Assembly (NCBI GenBank): GCA_002296655.1
Contig: DBIN01000050.1
Coordinates: forward strand, 1-32,738
Source of the DNA: Acinetobacter sp. UBA801
Lineage (GTDB): Bacteria > Pseudomonadota > Gammaproteobacteria > Pseudomonadales > Moraxellaceae
Reading direction: 5' to 3'
Length of the DNA: 32,738 bases
Shown: in pieces, positions 8,197 to 16,372 of the stretch
Layout: every line of letters begins with the position of its first letter
How positions within the stretch are numbered: position 1 is the first letter of the stretch
Made by a program: the position numbers and the translations under genes
The notes under the pieces: model-generated
The model's database searches: none
What the model was told of the DNA's origin: nothing
Seen by the model: the letters and a program-made list of their open reading frames with translations, nothing else

Positions 8197-10086
8197 TTGA
8201 GCGATCTCTTCAAGAATGCCGTATTGTGGCTGATTATACTTGGTGTGCTGATTCTAATTTTCAGCAACATCAATAACAGTGAAAAGCCAACTGCAATGAA
8301 CTACTCAGAGTTCGTTGCAGCGGTGAATGCTGGTCAAATTAAGCAAGTCACAATTGATGGCGAAAGAATTAGTGGCGAAAAAGTCAACGGCACGTCCTTT
8401 GAAAGCATTCGTCCAGCAGTTCAAGATCCTGAACTGATGTCGAATCTGATTAAAAACAACGTTGTAGTTGAAGGTACTGCACCTCAACGTCAAGGTTTGT
8501 TAATGCAACTATTGATCGCAAGTTTCCCTGTACTTTTAATCATTTTGTTATTCATGTTCTTTATGCGCAACATGGGTGGCGGTGCAGGTGGTAAAAACGG
8601 CCCGATGAGCTTTGGTAAGTCTAAAGCCAAAATGTTGTCTGAAGACCAAATTAAAGTCACATTTGCCGATGTTGCGGGTTGTGACGAAGCAAAACAAGAA
8701 GTGGTTGAAATTGTAGATTTCTTAAAAGACCCAGCTAAATTCAAACGTTTAGGTGCAACTATTCCTAAAGGTGTGTTGATGGTGGGTCCACCGGGTACAG
8801 GTAAAACCTTATTGGCCAAAGCCATTGCAGGTGAAGCTAAGGTGCCATTTTTCAGTATTTCTGGTTCTGACTTCGTTGAAATGTTCGTGGGTGTTGGTGC
8901 TTCTCGTGTCCGTGATATGTTCGAGCAAGCTAAACGTCATGCACCATGTATCATCTTTATTGATGAGATTGATGCGGTGGGGCGTCACCGTGGTTCAGGT
9001 ACAGGTGGTGGACATGATGAACGTGAGCAAACACTTAACCAAATGCTTGTTGAAATGGACGGTTTTGAAGGCAATGAAGGTATTATTGTCATCGCTGCGA
9101 CAAACCGTGCCGATGTACTGGATAAAGCTTTATTGCGTCCAGGTCGTTTTGACCGTCAAGTCATGGTTGGCTTGCCAGACATTAAAGGTCGTGAGCAAAT
9201 TCTAAATGTTCACTTGAAGAAATTGCCTTCTGTTACAGGGGTAGATGTCAAAGTCCTGGCACGTGGTACACCTGGTTTCTCAGGTGCGCAATTGGCGAAC
9301 CTTGTGAATGAAGCTGCATTGTTTGCTGCCCGTCGTAATAAAAACACGGTGGATATGCACGACTTTGAAGATGCTAAAGACAAGTTGTATATGGGCCCTG
9401 AACGTAAGTCGATGGTGCTGCGTGAAGAAGAACGTCGTGCAACGGCTTACCATGAAGCAGGCCATGCGATTGTTGCTGAAATGTTGCCAGGTACAGACCC
9501 TGTTCATAAAGTGACGATTATGCCACGTGGTTGGGCATTGGGTGTGACATGGCAACTGCCTGAGCATGACCAAACTAGCCATTATAAAGACAAAATGCTA
9601 AATGACTTGTCCATTTTATTTGGTGGTCGTATTGCGGAAGAGGTCTTTATCAACCAAATGTCGACAGGCGCATCGAATGACTTTGAGCGTGCGACTAAAT
9701 TGGCGCGTGCGATGGTGACCAAATACGGTATGTCTGAAAAGTTAGGTGTGATGGTCTACGAAGATGATACTCAACAATCATTCATGGGTAGTTTAGGTAG
9801 CCGTACGATTTCTGAAGCAACCCAACAACAGGTAGATGCTGAAGTTCGTCGTATTATTGATGAGCAATATAAAGTAGCCCGCGATATTTTGGAAAATAAC
9901 CAAGACATTGCCCACGCAATGGTAAAAGCATTGTTGGAATGGGAAACCATTGATCGTGACCAAATCCGTGACATCATGGAAGGTCGTGAGCCACAGCCAC
10001 CTAAGGTATATATTGCAGACAATCCTGTGATTGATGTGACGCCAACTGATGGTCCTAGCACACCGCCGCCATTACCAGCGAGCTAG
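8197..10086 (+). CDS. ftsH: ATP-dependent zinc metalloprotease FtsH
   Basis: FtsH is a hexameric inner-membrane AAA+ protease that degrades damaged membrane proteins and short-lived regulators. The 629 residues include membrane segment one (about 5-23, [17 protein letters not shown]), a periplasmic domain, and membrane segment two (about 100-122). Next come Walker A GPPGTGKT (197-204), Walker B IIFIDEID, the second region of homology [20 protein letters not shown], zinc site HEAGH (419-423) and third ligand Asp495. The tail ends in a Pro-rich stretch. The start is TTG at 8197, giving [12 protein letters not shown], with GGGA upstream; the only nearby ATG (8183) is out of frame. The TTG start may limit translation. 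Confidence 0.98.
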   Translation: MSDLFKNAVLWLIILGVLILIFSNINNSEKPTAMNYSEFVAAVNAGQIKQVTIDGERISGEKVNGTSFESIRPAVQDPELMSNLIKNNVVVEGTAPQRQGLLMQLLIASFPVLLIILLFMFFMRNMGGGAGGKNGPMSFGKSKAKMLSEDQIKVTFADVAGCDEAKQEVVEIVDFLKDPAKFKRLGATIPKGVLMVGPPGTGKTLLAKAIAGEAKVPFFSISGSDFVEMFVGVGASRVRDMFEQAKRHAPCIIFIDEIDAVGRHRGSGTGGGHDEREQTLNQMLVEMDGFEGNEGIIVIAATNRADVLDKALLRPGRFDRQVMVGLPDIKGREQILNVHLKKLPSVTGVDVKVLARGTPGFSGAQLANLVNEAALFAARRNKNTVDMHDFEDAKDKLYMGPERKSMVLREEERRATAYHEAGHAIVAEMLPGTDPVHKVTIMPRGWALGVTWQLPEHDQTSHYKDKMLNDLSILFGGRIAEEVFINQMSTGASNDFERATKLARAMVTKYGMSEKLGVMVYEDDTQQSFMGSLGSRTISEATQQQVDAEVRRIIDEQYKVARDILENNQDIAHAMVKALLEWETIDRDQIRDIMEGREPQPPKVYIADNPVIDVTPTDGPSTPPPLPAS

Positions 10087-10102
10087 TCAGCTAACATGAT
10101 TC

Positions 10103-10134
10103 AAAAAAGAGTCTTTATATAAAGGCTCTTTTTT
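10103..10134 (+). terminator. Rho-independent terminator of ftsH
   Basis: AGAGTCTTTATATAAAGGCTCT (10108-10129) folds on itself with one G-T pair and is followed by T6; the preceding A run makes it two-sided. Confidence 0.88.
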
Positions 10135-10259
10135 ATTTGTGTAGTTTACGTGCAGTTGTGACACGAATATTGGCAATGTTGAAGCCCACTGAAAAGAATT
10201 CAGCATCTTCAAAATTAGCCTTGTTAAAATAAGCATTTCAAATTAAAAGGAAGACAAGC

Positions 10260-11114
10260 ATGCAGCTAATGCCATTACCAAAACGCATATTGCAATGTGG
10301 GCGTTTGAGTTTAGACTTGTCTCAGCCGCATGTGATGGGAATTCTAAATGTGACACCAGACTCGTTTAGTGATGGTGGGCGACATAATGAAAAAGATGCT
10401 GCTGTGGCGCGTGCGTTGGAAATGATGACCGAAGGTGCAACCGTGATTGATATTGGTGGTGAGTCTACACGTCCGGGGGCAAGTCCAGTCGGTGTGGAAG
10501 AAGAAATGCGTCGTGTGGTGCCTGTGGTAGAAGTCTTATCTGCTTATGATGTGGTACTTTCCATTGATACGTCACAACCAGAAGTGATTCGTGCTGCGGT
10601 AGCTGCAGGGGCACATATCTGGAATGATGTACGTGCGCTGACCCGACCAAATGCGTTGCAAACAGCCGCAGATTTAAATATCCCTGTGGTTATTATGCAC
10701 ATGCGCGGTGAACCAACCACCATGAACAATTTAGATCAATATGATGATGTCACTGCAGATGTGATTGCAGAGTTGCAGCAACGTGTCGCCGATGCTTTGG
10801 CGGTAGGGGTCAAGCCTGAAAATATCATGATTGATCCAGGTTTTGGTTTTGCGAAAAATGCACAGCAGAATCTGAAACTGTTAAATGAGTTGCATCAACT
10901 TAATGGTATGGGGTATCCAATTTTGTCAGCATTGTCCCGTAAACGCTTTATTGGTGAAGCTTTGGGTGGGGCAGAGCCAACACAGCGTGCAGTTGCTTCT
11001 GTGGCAGCGCATTTACTCAGTATTCAGCAAGGTGCTTGTATGGTGCGTGCGCATGATGTGAAAGCCATGTCTGATGCTATTAAAGTTTGGCAAGCAATGC
11101 AATTAGCAAATTAA
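10260..11114 (+). CDS. folP: Dihydropteroate synthase
   Basis: FolP joins p-aminobenzoate to dihydropterin pyrophosphate in folate synthesis and is the sulfonamide target. The 284 residues form one TIM barrel. Motifs in order: MGILNVTPDSFSDGG (26-40), DIGGESTRPGA, LSIDTSQPEVIRAA, WNDVRAL, VIMHMRGEP, MIDPGFGFAKN, SALSRKRFIGE and MVRAHDV. The loop with ESTRPGASPVG looks intact, as in ordinary chromosomal enzymes. The ATG at 10260 has AGGAAG six bases upstream; ATG 10269 is less likely. The gene follows the ftsH terminator, so it has its own promoter. A short hairpin (11156-11174) downstream lacks a T run. Confidence 0.97.
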   Translation: MQLMPLPKRILQCGRLSLDLSQPHVMGILNVTPDSFSDGGRHNEKDAAVARALEMMTEGATVIDIGGESTRPGASPVGVEEEMRRVVPVVEVLSAYDVVLSIDTSQPEVIRAAVAAGAHIWNDVRALTRPNALQTAADLNIPVVIMHMRGEPTTMNNLDQYDDVTADVIAELQQRVADALAVGVKPENIMIDPGFGFAKNAQQNLKLLNELHQLNGMGYPILSALSRKRFIGEALGGAEPTQRAVASVAAHLLSIQQGACMVRAHDVKAMSDAIKVWQAMQLAN

Positions 11115-11205
11115 GCGCTGTTTGTAGATTTGAGGCGAAGCTAGAATTAAAGTCCTGCTTATGCTATATAAGCACGCTTAAATATCTGTATTTTTGAGTG
11201 CCTGT

Positions 11206-11520
11206 ATGTTTGCAGATTTACTTCTCCCTATGTTTGATGATGAGTTTTATCCTGATATTTTAGTTGCTGAGTTAAAACAACTGATTCAACAGTTTGCAAA
11301 ACACGTGTCCAAATCCAATTTATCTGAAGCGGATATTTATCATTTTGCCGATCAGACCGTGCAAGCCATCAATAAAATGAAACCACAATTTGAAGATCTG
11401 GATTCAGATTTGGACGATACCGCAGCAGATTATATTGCTGAGGCGATGATGATGGTGTTGCAAGATCAAGGCTATTTCGAGATTGAAATGGAAGCGTTAA
11501 TTGCAACGCGAGAGTGGTGA
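11206..11520 (+). CDS. DUF5713 family protein
   Basis: A small acidic protein of 104 residues from the chosen start. It matches the DUF5713 pattern as I recall it: an N-terminal LLPMFDDEFYPDILVAELKQ, a central helical stretch with DQTVQAINKMKPQFEDLDSD, and the characteristic end ALIATREW. Function is unknown. No signal peptide or membrane helix is present; the four or five predicted helices suggest a compact cytoplasmic protein. I chose ATG 11206, which has TGAG at a workable distance, over TTG 11194, which has no ribosome-binding site but would add MSAC. It follows folP by 91 bases in the same direction. Confidence 0.8.
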   Translation: MFADLLLPMFDDEFYPDILVAELKQLIQQFAKHVSKSNLSEADIYHFADQTVQAINKMKPQFEDLDSDLDDTAADYIAEAMMMVLQDQGYFEIEMEALIATREW

Positions 11521-11545
11521 TTGATCACTCTCTTGTATCTTTAAT

Positions 11546-11971
11546 TTATGGGTGATTCAATAAATCATCTAAAACATCATTCAAATGGCAACTTTGTTGT
11601 GTATGTAGTTCTGCAATTTCCCGTACATTCAGCGTGTATTGCCCATTGTGTTCACTCGGCTTTGCAATTAAATTCACCCAAAACTTTGTATTTTGTTGCA
11701 GCAAAGTTTTGAGTTGCTTTTTATCTTCAGGATTTTGGAAATCTAATAAATATAAATCGTTGCCTAAGCTGCAACGACGTAGTTGTAACTCTTGCTTTTT
11801 ATATTGCACTGTTCCCGCAAAAATATCATAAAATTCTGCATCAGTTTCAATTGGGCTTACGGACTCGGTTGCTGACTCAAGGCTGGGATTTTGTGCCTGG
11901 CTTGCAAAACTGAGCAAGCAGCATAAACAGGTCATCCACTTGAAAGAGAAGATAAAGCGTTGTAGAAACAT
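11546..11971 (-). CDS. Hypothetical exported protein
   Basis: Not recognised. The 141 residues begin with a long signal sequence: MFLQRFIFSFKW, then a hydrophobic MTCLCCLLSFAS, with a likely signal peptidase I site after SQA near residue 26. The mature part is about 115 residues. It has two cysteines (LRRCSLGND and QQSCHLND) that could form a periplasmic disulfide, and strands around TVQYKKQELQLRR and FWVNLIAKPSEHNGQYTLNV. The N-terminal mature stretch, rich in Ser, Glu and Thr, looks disordered. It is convergent with the DUF5713 gene and lies downstream of the tRNA-Leu gene on the same strand, after that gene's terminator. Confidence 0.75.
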   Translation of the reverse strand: MFLQRFIFSFKWMTCLCCLLSFASQAQNPSLESATESVSPIETDAEFYDIFAGTVQYKKQELQLRRCSLGNDLYLLDFQNPEDKKQLKTLLQQNTKFWVNLIAKPSEHNGQYTLNVREIAELHTQQSCHLNDVLDDLLNHP

Positions 11972-12026
11972 TGCAAATCATCGGCACATAAATATTATTG
12001 TTTTCAATATTATATTTTTTAGGCAT

Positions 12027-12048
12027 AAAAAAACCAGCGTAATGCTGG
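12027..12048 (-). terminator. Terminator of tRNA-Leu copy 1
   Basis: On the minus strand CCAGC, a 5-base loop and GCTGG, then seven T. Confidence 0.88.
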
Positions 12049-12060
12049 AGTTCTTTATTT

Positions 12061-12092
12061 GCACCATTTGAATGATTTCATTCAAATGGTGC
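12061..12092 (-). ncRNA. Trailer hairpin capturing the tRNA-Leu 3' end (copy 1)
   Basis: A perfect 15-bp inverted repeat with a 2-base loop. Its first arm, GCACCATTTGAATGA on the minus strand, begins inside the tRNA: GC are the last two acceptor-stem bases, followed by discriminator A and CCA. In the precursor RNA this stem would compete with the acceptor stem and hide the CCA end. Confidence 0.7.
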
Positions 12093-12172
12093 CCGAGGCC
12101 AGACTCGAACTGGCACGCTTTGAGGGCGGGGGATTTTAAATCCCCTGTGTCTACCGATTTCACCACTCGGGC
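12087..12172 (-). tRNA. tRNA-Leu(UAA), copy 1
   Basis: Length is 86 nt including encoded CCA. The acceptor stem is GCCCGAG with CTCGGGC, then A and CCA. The anticodon arm is GGGGA-TTTAAAA-TCCCC, giving anticodon TAA. The T arm contains GTTCGAGTC. A long variable arm (GCCCTCAAAGCGT region) marks a type II tRNA, as expected for leucine. It is identical to the copy at 14997-15082. Confidence 0.97.
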
Positions 12173-12181
12173 ATGTGCGCA

Positions 12182-12210
12182 ATAATAGAGGACGAAATAA
12201 ATCTTGGCAA
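12182..12210 (-). promoter_or_regulatory. Sigma70-type promoter of tRNA-Leu copy 1
   Basis: On the minus strand: TTGCCA (12210-12205), 17-bp spacer, TATTAT (12187-12182), ending 9 bases before the tRNA 5' end. Confidence 0.65.
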
Positions 12211-12381
12211 GTAAATTTATTTACAATTGCTTTCTTTTCAATCAATTCAATTCATTAGCCATTATAGACATCTCTATTTAGCTCATTTTTTCGATTTGTC
12301 ATTAATCCGTCATCATTTGGAGATTAAAGCGACATCATGATTCTTTATGTTGTTTGCTTTAGAAAAATAAAAGGAAAATTT

Positions 12382-14068
12382 ATGAGCATTCGTTTAAATC
12401 GTCGTGAACTGATTCAAAAAGGTTTAGCGGGGTTTGGGGCACTATCATTACCTGTGGCGTTGACTGCATGTCGAGATGACAATGAAAACACAGCAGGAAG
12501 TACACTAAAAGTGCAGTTTTTGCATGATGTGGGAGATTTCAGTAGATCAGGACTTTAAGCAACTCGCCGCCTCAGGCAAAGTCCTTACTACAGCTGCGCA
12601 AGATTTTACTGTAAAGGTCGATGCAGATCGTTTGCAGGCAGGTACTAAATATTATTACCGTTTCCGTTTTGGCGGTGTGATATCGCCCGTAGGTCAAACC
12701 AAAACTTTACCTCAACGCAGTGATCGGGTGAAATTTGCAGTTTGCTCTTGCTCAAACTACCCTGCAGGTTATTTCCATGTCTACAAAGAAATGGCACAGG
12801 AAAACAATCTGGATGTGATTATTCACTTGGGGGATTACATTTATGAATATGGACAAGGTGGGTACGCAACTGATGATGCAAAACAGTTAGGGCGTACCTT
12901 TGCTGCAGACAATGATAAAGAAATTATCGAATTAGATGATTATCGTAAACGCTATGCTTTATATCGTAGCGATGCAGATTTGCAAGTCGCACACCAACGT
13001 TATCCATTTATTGTCATTTGGGATGACCATGAACTCAGTAATGATACTTGGGAAGCGGGCGCAGATAATCATCAAGAATGTGAAGGTAGCTTTATAGAGC
13101 GCCAGATTGCAGCCTTGAAAGCCTATTTTGAATGGATGCCGATTCGTCCAGTTGCAGAAAATGATCACTTAAATATTTATCGTCAATTTGATTTTGGTGG
13201 TTTGGTCAATTTGATGATGCTGGATACTCGTATTTTGGCACGCCATAAGCAATTAGATTATGCAGATTATATGACGGCAACAGGTATGGATGTTGCCCGA
13301 TTTATGGCAGATTTAAGCAGCAATAGCCGTAGTTTATTGGGCGTAAAACAACTGCAATGGTTACAAGCACAATTGATGCAGTCCACTGCCAAATGGAATG
13401 TGTTGGGCCAACAAGTGTTGATGGCGAAAATGCTGATTCCACAAGAATTGTTATTGCTTTTAGGGCAAATTACCAATGGTGATCAACGACCTGAAACACT
13501 TGCTCAAATGAAGCAGAAAATTGAGGAATTTGTCACGCTGAAAATGCGTTTAAAAGCGAATGATCCAACTTTGACAGCAATGGATGAAGCGCGTTTGAAT
13601 GCAGTTGCACCTTATAACCTTGATGCTTGGGATGGTTATGCCTATGAACGTGAAGTAGTGTATGGGACATTGCAACAGCTTGGGAAAAAAGCAGTGGTAT
13701 TGGCAGGTGATACCCATAATGCTTGGGCTGCAAGCTTGTATACACATGCAACAAATCATGAGGTTGGGGTTGAGTTCGCGACCAGTTCGGTATCATCGCC
13801 AGGCATTGAATATTACTTAAATGTGCCTGCAGCGGAAATGGTAGAGTTAGAGAATGCCTTCAAATTGCTGATAGATGAGCTGGATTATTGCAACCTAAAT
13901 CAACGCGGTTATTTAACAGTGACTTTCGATCATGATCAAGTAGTTGCCGATTGGAAGTTTGTAGATACGGTGAAGGTACGTGAATACAAAATAGATTCAA
14001 CACGTAGTCATCAAATGACCTACGATGTGCACTTAAAACCAATCATTGAAGTTGCTAAAACCGCCTAA
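12382..14068 (+). pseudogene. phoD: PhoD-type alkaline phosphatase, broken by internal deletion and frameshift
   Basis: PhoD enzymes are Tat-exported phosphodiesterases/phosphatases. The first part (12382-12558) begins MSIRLNRRELIQKG, a twin-Arg signal with a lipobox cysteine at 30 (ALTAC), and runs to VQFLH before leaving frame and stopping. The rest (from 12524) is in another frame and starts WEISVDQDFKQL. The catalytic domain looks complete: CSCSNYPAGYFHVYKE, IIHLGDYIYEYG, VIWDDHELSNDTW, VLGQQVLMAKM and VVLAGDTHNAWAASL. The usual segment after FLHG (GVASGDP, then the LWTR strand) is missing, about 30 residues, with a net deletion of 3n+2 bases at about 12523-12530. Restarting at ATG 12524/12527 would give a protein with no signal and no good ribosome-binding site, so exported activity should be lost. 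Confidence 0.88.
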
Positions 14069-14089
14069 AAATTGGTGTGATGTTTACAG

Positions 14090-14125
14090 AAAACCGAGCT
14101 TAAGTTGCTCGGTTTTAATTTTTTT
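14090..14125 (+). terminator. Terminator after phoD
   Basis: AAAACCGAGC (14090-14099), 7-base loop, GCTCGGTTTT (14107-14116), then a further T run. It also has an A run upstream and could work leftward for the 14156 gene. Confidence 0.88.
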
Positions 14126-14155
14126 GATGAGGTTTCTGATGTTTGGAGTGAAATT

Positions 14156-14419
14156 TTAATCGAGTTTCTCTTGAATATAACTGTCTAAATCTATGTATTT
14201 AATGCTTTTACATAAATTATGCTCAGCCTGCATAAGTTGTTGGTGTAATTCCATTGCATGTTGATATTGCTGATTTAATTGGGTAAAACGAGAACTGTTT
14301 TTATTAGTAAAATACATCCGATATTGAATTTTGGCAGCCTGACGATATGACCAATATGCAACACGGCGAAATTGCGTCAAGCAATATTTTTGTTCAAGGC
14401 TAATGTGGTCACGAAACAT
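14156..14419 (-). CDS. Hypothetical small protein
   Basis: Not recognised. It has 87 residues, is basic, and is rich in Tyr, Gln and His, with helical character throughout: CLTQFRRVAYWSYRQAAKI, then LNQQYQHAMELHQQLMQAEH. There is no signal peptide or membrane segment. AAGAGA upstream of ATG 14419 supports translation. It follows the 14456 membrane-protein gene by 36 bases on the same strand, so the two probably form a small operon. It lies between the two tRNA-Leu repeats. It could be a poorly conserved accessory gene. Confidence 0.6.
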   Translation of the reverse strand: MFRDHISLEQKYCLTQFRRVAYWSYRQAAKIQYRMYFTNKNSSRFTQLNQQYQHAMELHQQLMQAEHNLCKSIKYIDLDSYIQEKLD

Positions 14420-14455
14420 ATTCTCTTTATAAAAACGTACAAAACCAAAACTAAT

Positions 14456-14887
14456 TCAGAAAAAGAATAAAATCCCTTGCAGAATTGCATTCTGAACATA
14501 GGCCAAATTTAATGCTTGTAGCAGAATCAATACTGCTATTTTCACAGTGGCGTGTTGTTGCAGTTGATACCATGATGCGGAACTGTGTTTAATTTGATAT
14601 AGCACATAAGGCAGAAGCAGCATAAAACCAAGCATGATGATTATAATTGCTAATGCTTTGGCTTGAAAGGCGTCGTACTGAGGTGCAAGGTTTTGAATGC
14701 CGTGTGCCAGACTGATTGAAATAGGAATAAAAATCAGGCAGGCCAAGACCCAAGGAATCATTTCTTTCCAATCATCCAACATACCTTTGCTTTGAATAAA
14801 ACCATAAAACAAAATATTTCTTTTAAATGCAGCAGGGTATTGTTGTTGCAATTGCTGCAAATCAAGAAGCGCTTGTTTTGGGTTCAT
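14456..14887 (-). CDS. Hypothetical membrane protein
   Basis: Not recognised. The 143 residues begin with a soluble, Gln-rich helix (about 1-40, ALLDLQQLQQQYPAAFKRN). Three membrane segments follow: about 45-65 (IPWVLACLIFIPISISLAHG), 77-96 (ALAIIIIMLGFMLLLPYVLY) and 115-135 (VKIAVLILLQALNLAYVQNA), ending in a hydrophobic GILFFF. It is probably an inner-membrane protein. The ribosome-binding site before ATG 14887 is weak. The 14156 gene is just downstream, and tRNA-Leu copy 2 with its terminator lies upstream. Confidence 0.7.
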   Translation of the reverse strand: MNPKQALLDLQQLQQQYPAAFKRNILFYGFIQSKGMLDDWKEMIPWVLACLIFIPISISLAHGIQNLAPQYDAFQAKALAIIIIMLGFMLLLPYVLYQIKHSSASWYQLQQHATVKIAVLILLQALNLAYVQNAILQGILFFF

Positions 14888-14939
14888 AGAGGCATCATTG
14901 AATATTGAATGAAGAAAGGAAAACCTAAAATTTAGGCAT

Positions 14940-14962
14940 AAAAAAACCAGCGATATGCCGGG
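14940..14962 (-). terminator. Terminator of the tRNA-Cys/tRNA-Leu unit
   Basis: On the minus strand CCGGC, 5-base loop and GCTGG (one G-U pair), then seven T. It is equivalent to the terminator at 12027-12048. Confidence 0.8.
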
Positions 14963-14972
14963 TTCTTTATTT

Positions 14973-15002
14973 GCACCATTTTAATCTGTTTTAAAATGGT
15001 GC
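14973..15002 (-). ncRNA. Trailer hairpin capturing the tRNA-Leu 3' end (copy 2)
   Basis: A perfect 12-bp inverted repeat with a 6-base loop. The arm GCACCATTTTAA on the minus strand again starts in the tRNA acceptor end and CCA. Compared with copy 1 the stem has changed sequence on both sides but still pairs. Confidence 0.7.
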
Positions 15003-15082
15003 CCGAGGCCAGACTCGAACTGGCACGCTTTGAGGGCGGGGGATTTTAAATCCCCTGTGTCTACCGATTTCACCACTCGGGC
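14997..15082 (-). tRNA. tRNA-Leu(UAA), copy 2
   Basis: Identical over all 86 nt to the copy at 12087-12172: anticodon TAA, type II variable arm, encoded CCA. It lies 15 bases downstream of tRNA-Cys and is probably co-transcribed with it. Confidence 0.97.
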
Positions 15083-15097
15083 ATAGTTTTACAAGAT

Positions 15098-15171
15098 TGG
15101 AGGCGGAGGTCGGAATCGAACCGGCGTCCACGGAGTTGCAGTCCGCTGCATGACCACTCTGCCACCCCGCC
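15098..15171 (-). tRNA. tRNA-Cys(GCA)
   Basis: Length is 74 nt including CCA. The acceptor stem is GGCGGGG with CTCCGCC (one G-U), discriminator U, CCA. The anticodon arm is GCGGA-CTGCAAC-TCCGT, giving anticodon GCA. The T loop is GTTCGATTC. It is the first gene of a two-tRNA unit with tRNA-Leu(UAA). Confidence 0.97.
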
Positions 15172-15188
15172 GCGTCTTGTTGATGCGT

Positions 15189-15216
15189 ATATTAGCAAGC
15201 TCTGAAAAAAAAACAA
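15189..15216 (-). promoter_or_regulatory. Probable promoter of the tRNA-Cys/tRNA-Leu unit
   Basis: On the minus strand: TTGTTT (15216-15211), 16-bp T-rich spacer, TAATAT (15194-15189), 17 bases before the tRNA-Cys 5' end. Confidence 0.5.
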
Positions 15217-15324
15217 TACTATTAAATGAGCAGATGCACATTAATTCGGCATATAGAATAAAATAGCCTAAATAATCATGTATTATTTGCAAAATTGATT
15301 CATATCAACATTTGGAGATGTGCC

Positions 15325-16173
15325 GTGGCATTAATTTTAGATGGTCGTGCATTGGCAAAACAAATTGAAGCTGATCTGTTAACACGAGTAGAAGCGTTAA
15401 AAGCAAAATCAGGTCGTACCCCAATTCTAGCGACTATTTTGGTCGGTGATGACGGTGCATCTGCAACTTATGTACGCATGAAGGGTAATGCTTGCCGTCG
15501 TGTGGGCATGGATTCTTTAAAAGTAGAATTGCCAACAGAAACCACCACAGAACAACTTTTGGCAGAAATTGAAAAGTTGAATGCAAATCCTGATGTGCAT
15601 GGTATTTTGTTGCAACACCCAGTTCCTGCACAAATTGATGAGCGTGCTTGCTTTGATGCAATTTCGCTTGAAAAAGATGTAGACGGTGTGACTTGCCTTG
15701 GTTATGGACGCATGGCGATGGGTGAGGCTGCTTATGGTTCTGCAACACCAGCAGGCATTATGACCATCCTAAAAGAAAACAACATTGAAATCGCAGGCAA
15801 ACATGCTGTTGTTGTGGGGCGTTCAGCAATTTTAGGTAAGCCAATGGCTGCGATGCTGCTTGAAGCCAATGCAACGGTAACAACTTGCCATTCACGTACA
15901 CAAAACTTGGCAGACTTTGTAAAACAGGCCGACATTATTGTAGGTGCGGTAGGTAAAGCAGAATTGATTCAAAAAGACTGGATTAAACAAGGTGCTGTGG
16001 TTGTTGATGCAGGCTTCCATCCACGTGATGGCGGTGGTGTTGGTGATATCCAATTGCAAGGCATTGAAGATATAGCTTCTGCCTATACGCCTGTACCAGG
16101 TGGTGTTGGCCCAATGACGATTACAACGTTGATTCGTCAAACAGTTGAAGCGGCTGAGAAAGCGTTAGGTTAA
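15325..16173 (+). CDS. folD: Bifunctional methylenetetrahydrofolate dehydrogenase/cyclohydrolase FolD
   Basis: FolD converts 5,10-methylene-THF to 10-formyl-THF using NADP, supplying one-carbon units. It has 282 residues from the chosen start, the normal length. Motifs: [15 protein letters not shown] with the catalytic Lys (YxxxK), [17 protein letters not shown], the NADP-binding [16 protein letters not shown], and the C-terminal [15 protein letters not shown] signature. I chose GTG 15325 because GGAGA lies six bases upstream and the protein then begins [15 protein letters not shown] as in homologues; a TTG ten codons earlier only extends the frame. It faces away from the tRNA-Cys gene. Confidence 0.97.
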   Translation: MALILDGRALAKQIEADLLTRVEALKAKSGRTPILATILVGDDGASATYVRMKGNACRRVGMDSLKVELPTETTTEQLLAEIEKLNANPDVHGILLQHPVPAQIDERACFDAISLEKDVDGVTCLGYGRMAMGEAAYGSATPAGIMTILKENNIEIAGKHAVVVGRSAILGKPMAAMLLEANATVTTCHSRTQNLADFVKQADIIVGAVGKAELIQKDWIKQGAVVVDAGFHPRDGGGVGDIQLQGIEDIASAYTPVPGGVGPMTITTLIRQTVEAAEKALG

Positions 16174-16179
16174 GCCCGA

Positions 16180-16342
16180 TCTCCCTCTTTTGCGCTTCAA
16201 TTTAAAAGCAGTGCTTTAAATTTTGCTCTGGAGAGGGAAAATTCATTACTAAAATAATGGATGCTCCTTCTCCCTTTGCGAGAAGCTTGGAATGAGGCGT
16301 TAGAATAATCCTCTCCCTACCTCTCCTTAAAGAAGGGAAGGG
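16180..16342. repeat. Cluster of degenerate REP-like palindromic repeats
   Basis: Between folD and the methyltransferase gene lie three modules rich in CTCTCC/GGAGAG. One spans 16180-16238 (TCTCCCTC ... GGAGAGGGA around an inner AATTTAAA/TTTAAATT dyad). One has CTTCTC (16267-16272) with GAGAAG (16280-16285). One spans 16310-16342. This resembles the short intergenic palindromes of the CTCTCCC...GGGAGAGG type that are dispersed in many proteobacterial genomes. All copies here are imperfect and look decayed. Confidence 0.5.
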
Positions 16343-16350
16343 AATTTTTT
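16319..16350 (+). terminator. Possible folD terminator formed by the last repeat module
   Basis: CCTCTCCTT, loop AAAG, AAGGGAAGG pair with one mismatch and are followed shortly by T6. It ends about 22 bases before the next gene. Confidence 0.4.
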
Positions 16351-16372
16351 AAATCACAACGAATAAAATCCA

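Larger units (their letters stand above)
12021..12174 (-). repeat. Direct repeat copy 1: tRNA-Leu with trailer and terminator
   Basis: This block and 14934-15084 share an identical tRNA, the same TTCTTTATTTGCACCATTT trailer segment (12051 onward) and the same AGGCATAAAAAAACCAGCG terminator edge, in the same orientation. The trailer stems differ in sequence but keep pairing. Similarity stops one base before the tRNA 5' end on the other side. Confidence 0.85.
14934..15084 (-). repeat. Direct repeat copy 2: tRNA-Leu with trailer and terminator
   Basis: Second copy of the block at 12021-12174, same orientation. The tRNA is identical; the trailer stem and terminator stem differ by compensating changes. 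Confidence 0.85.

Noticed and set aside
11978-12166. Short minus-strand reading frame starting MVKSVDTGDLKSP
   Set aside because: It lies across the tRNA-Leu gene; this peptide is the usual artefact of translating such tRNAs.
12510-12540. Programmed frameshift in phoD
   Set aside because: A short T run is present, but the conserved segment after FLHG is also missing, so a frameshift alone would not restore a normal protein.
15089-15292. Short minus-strand reading frame over tRNA-Cys
   Set aside because: It overlaps the tRNA and its promoter and has no protein-like features.
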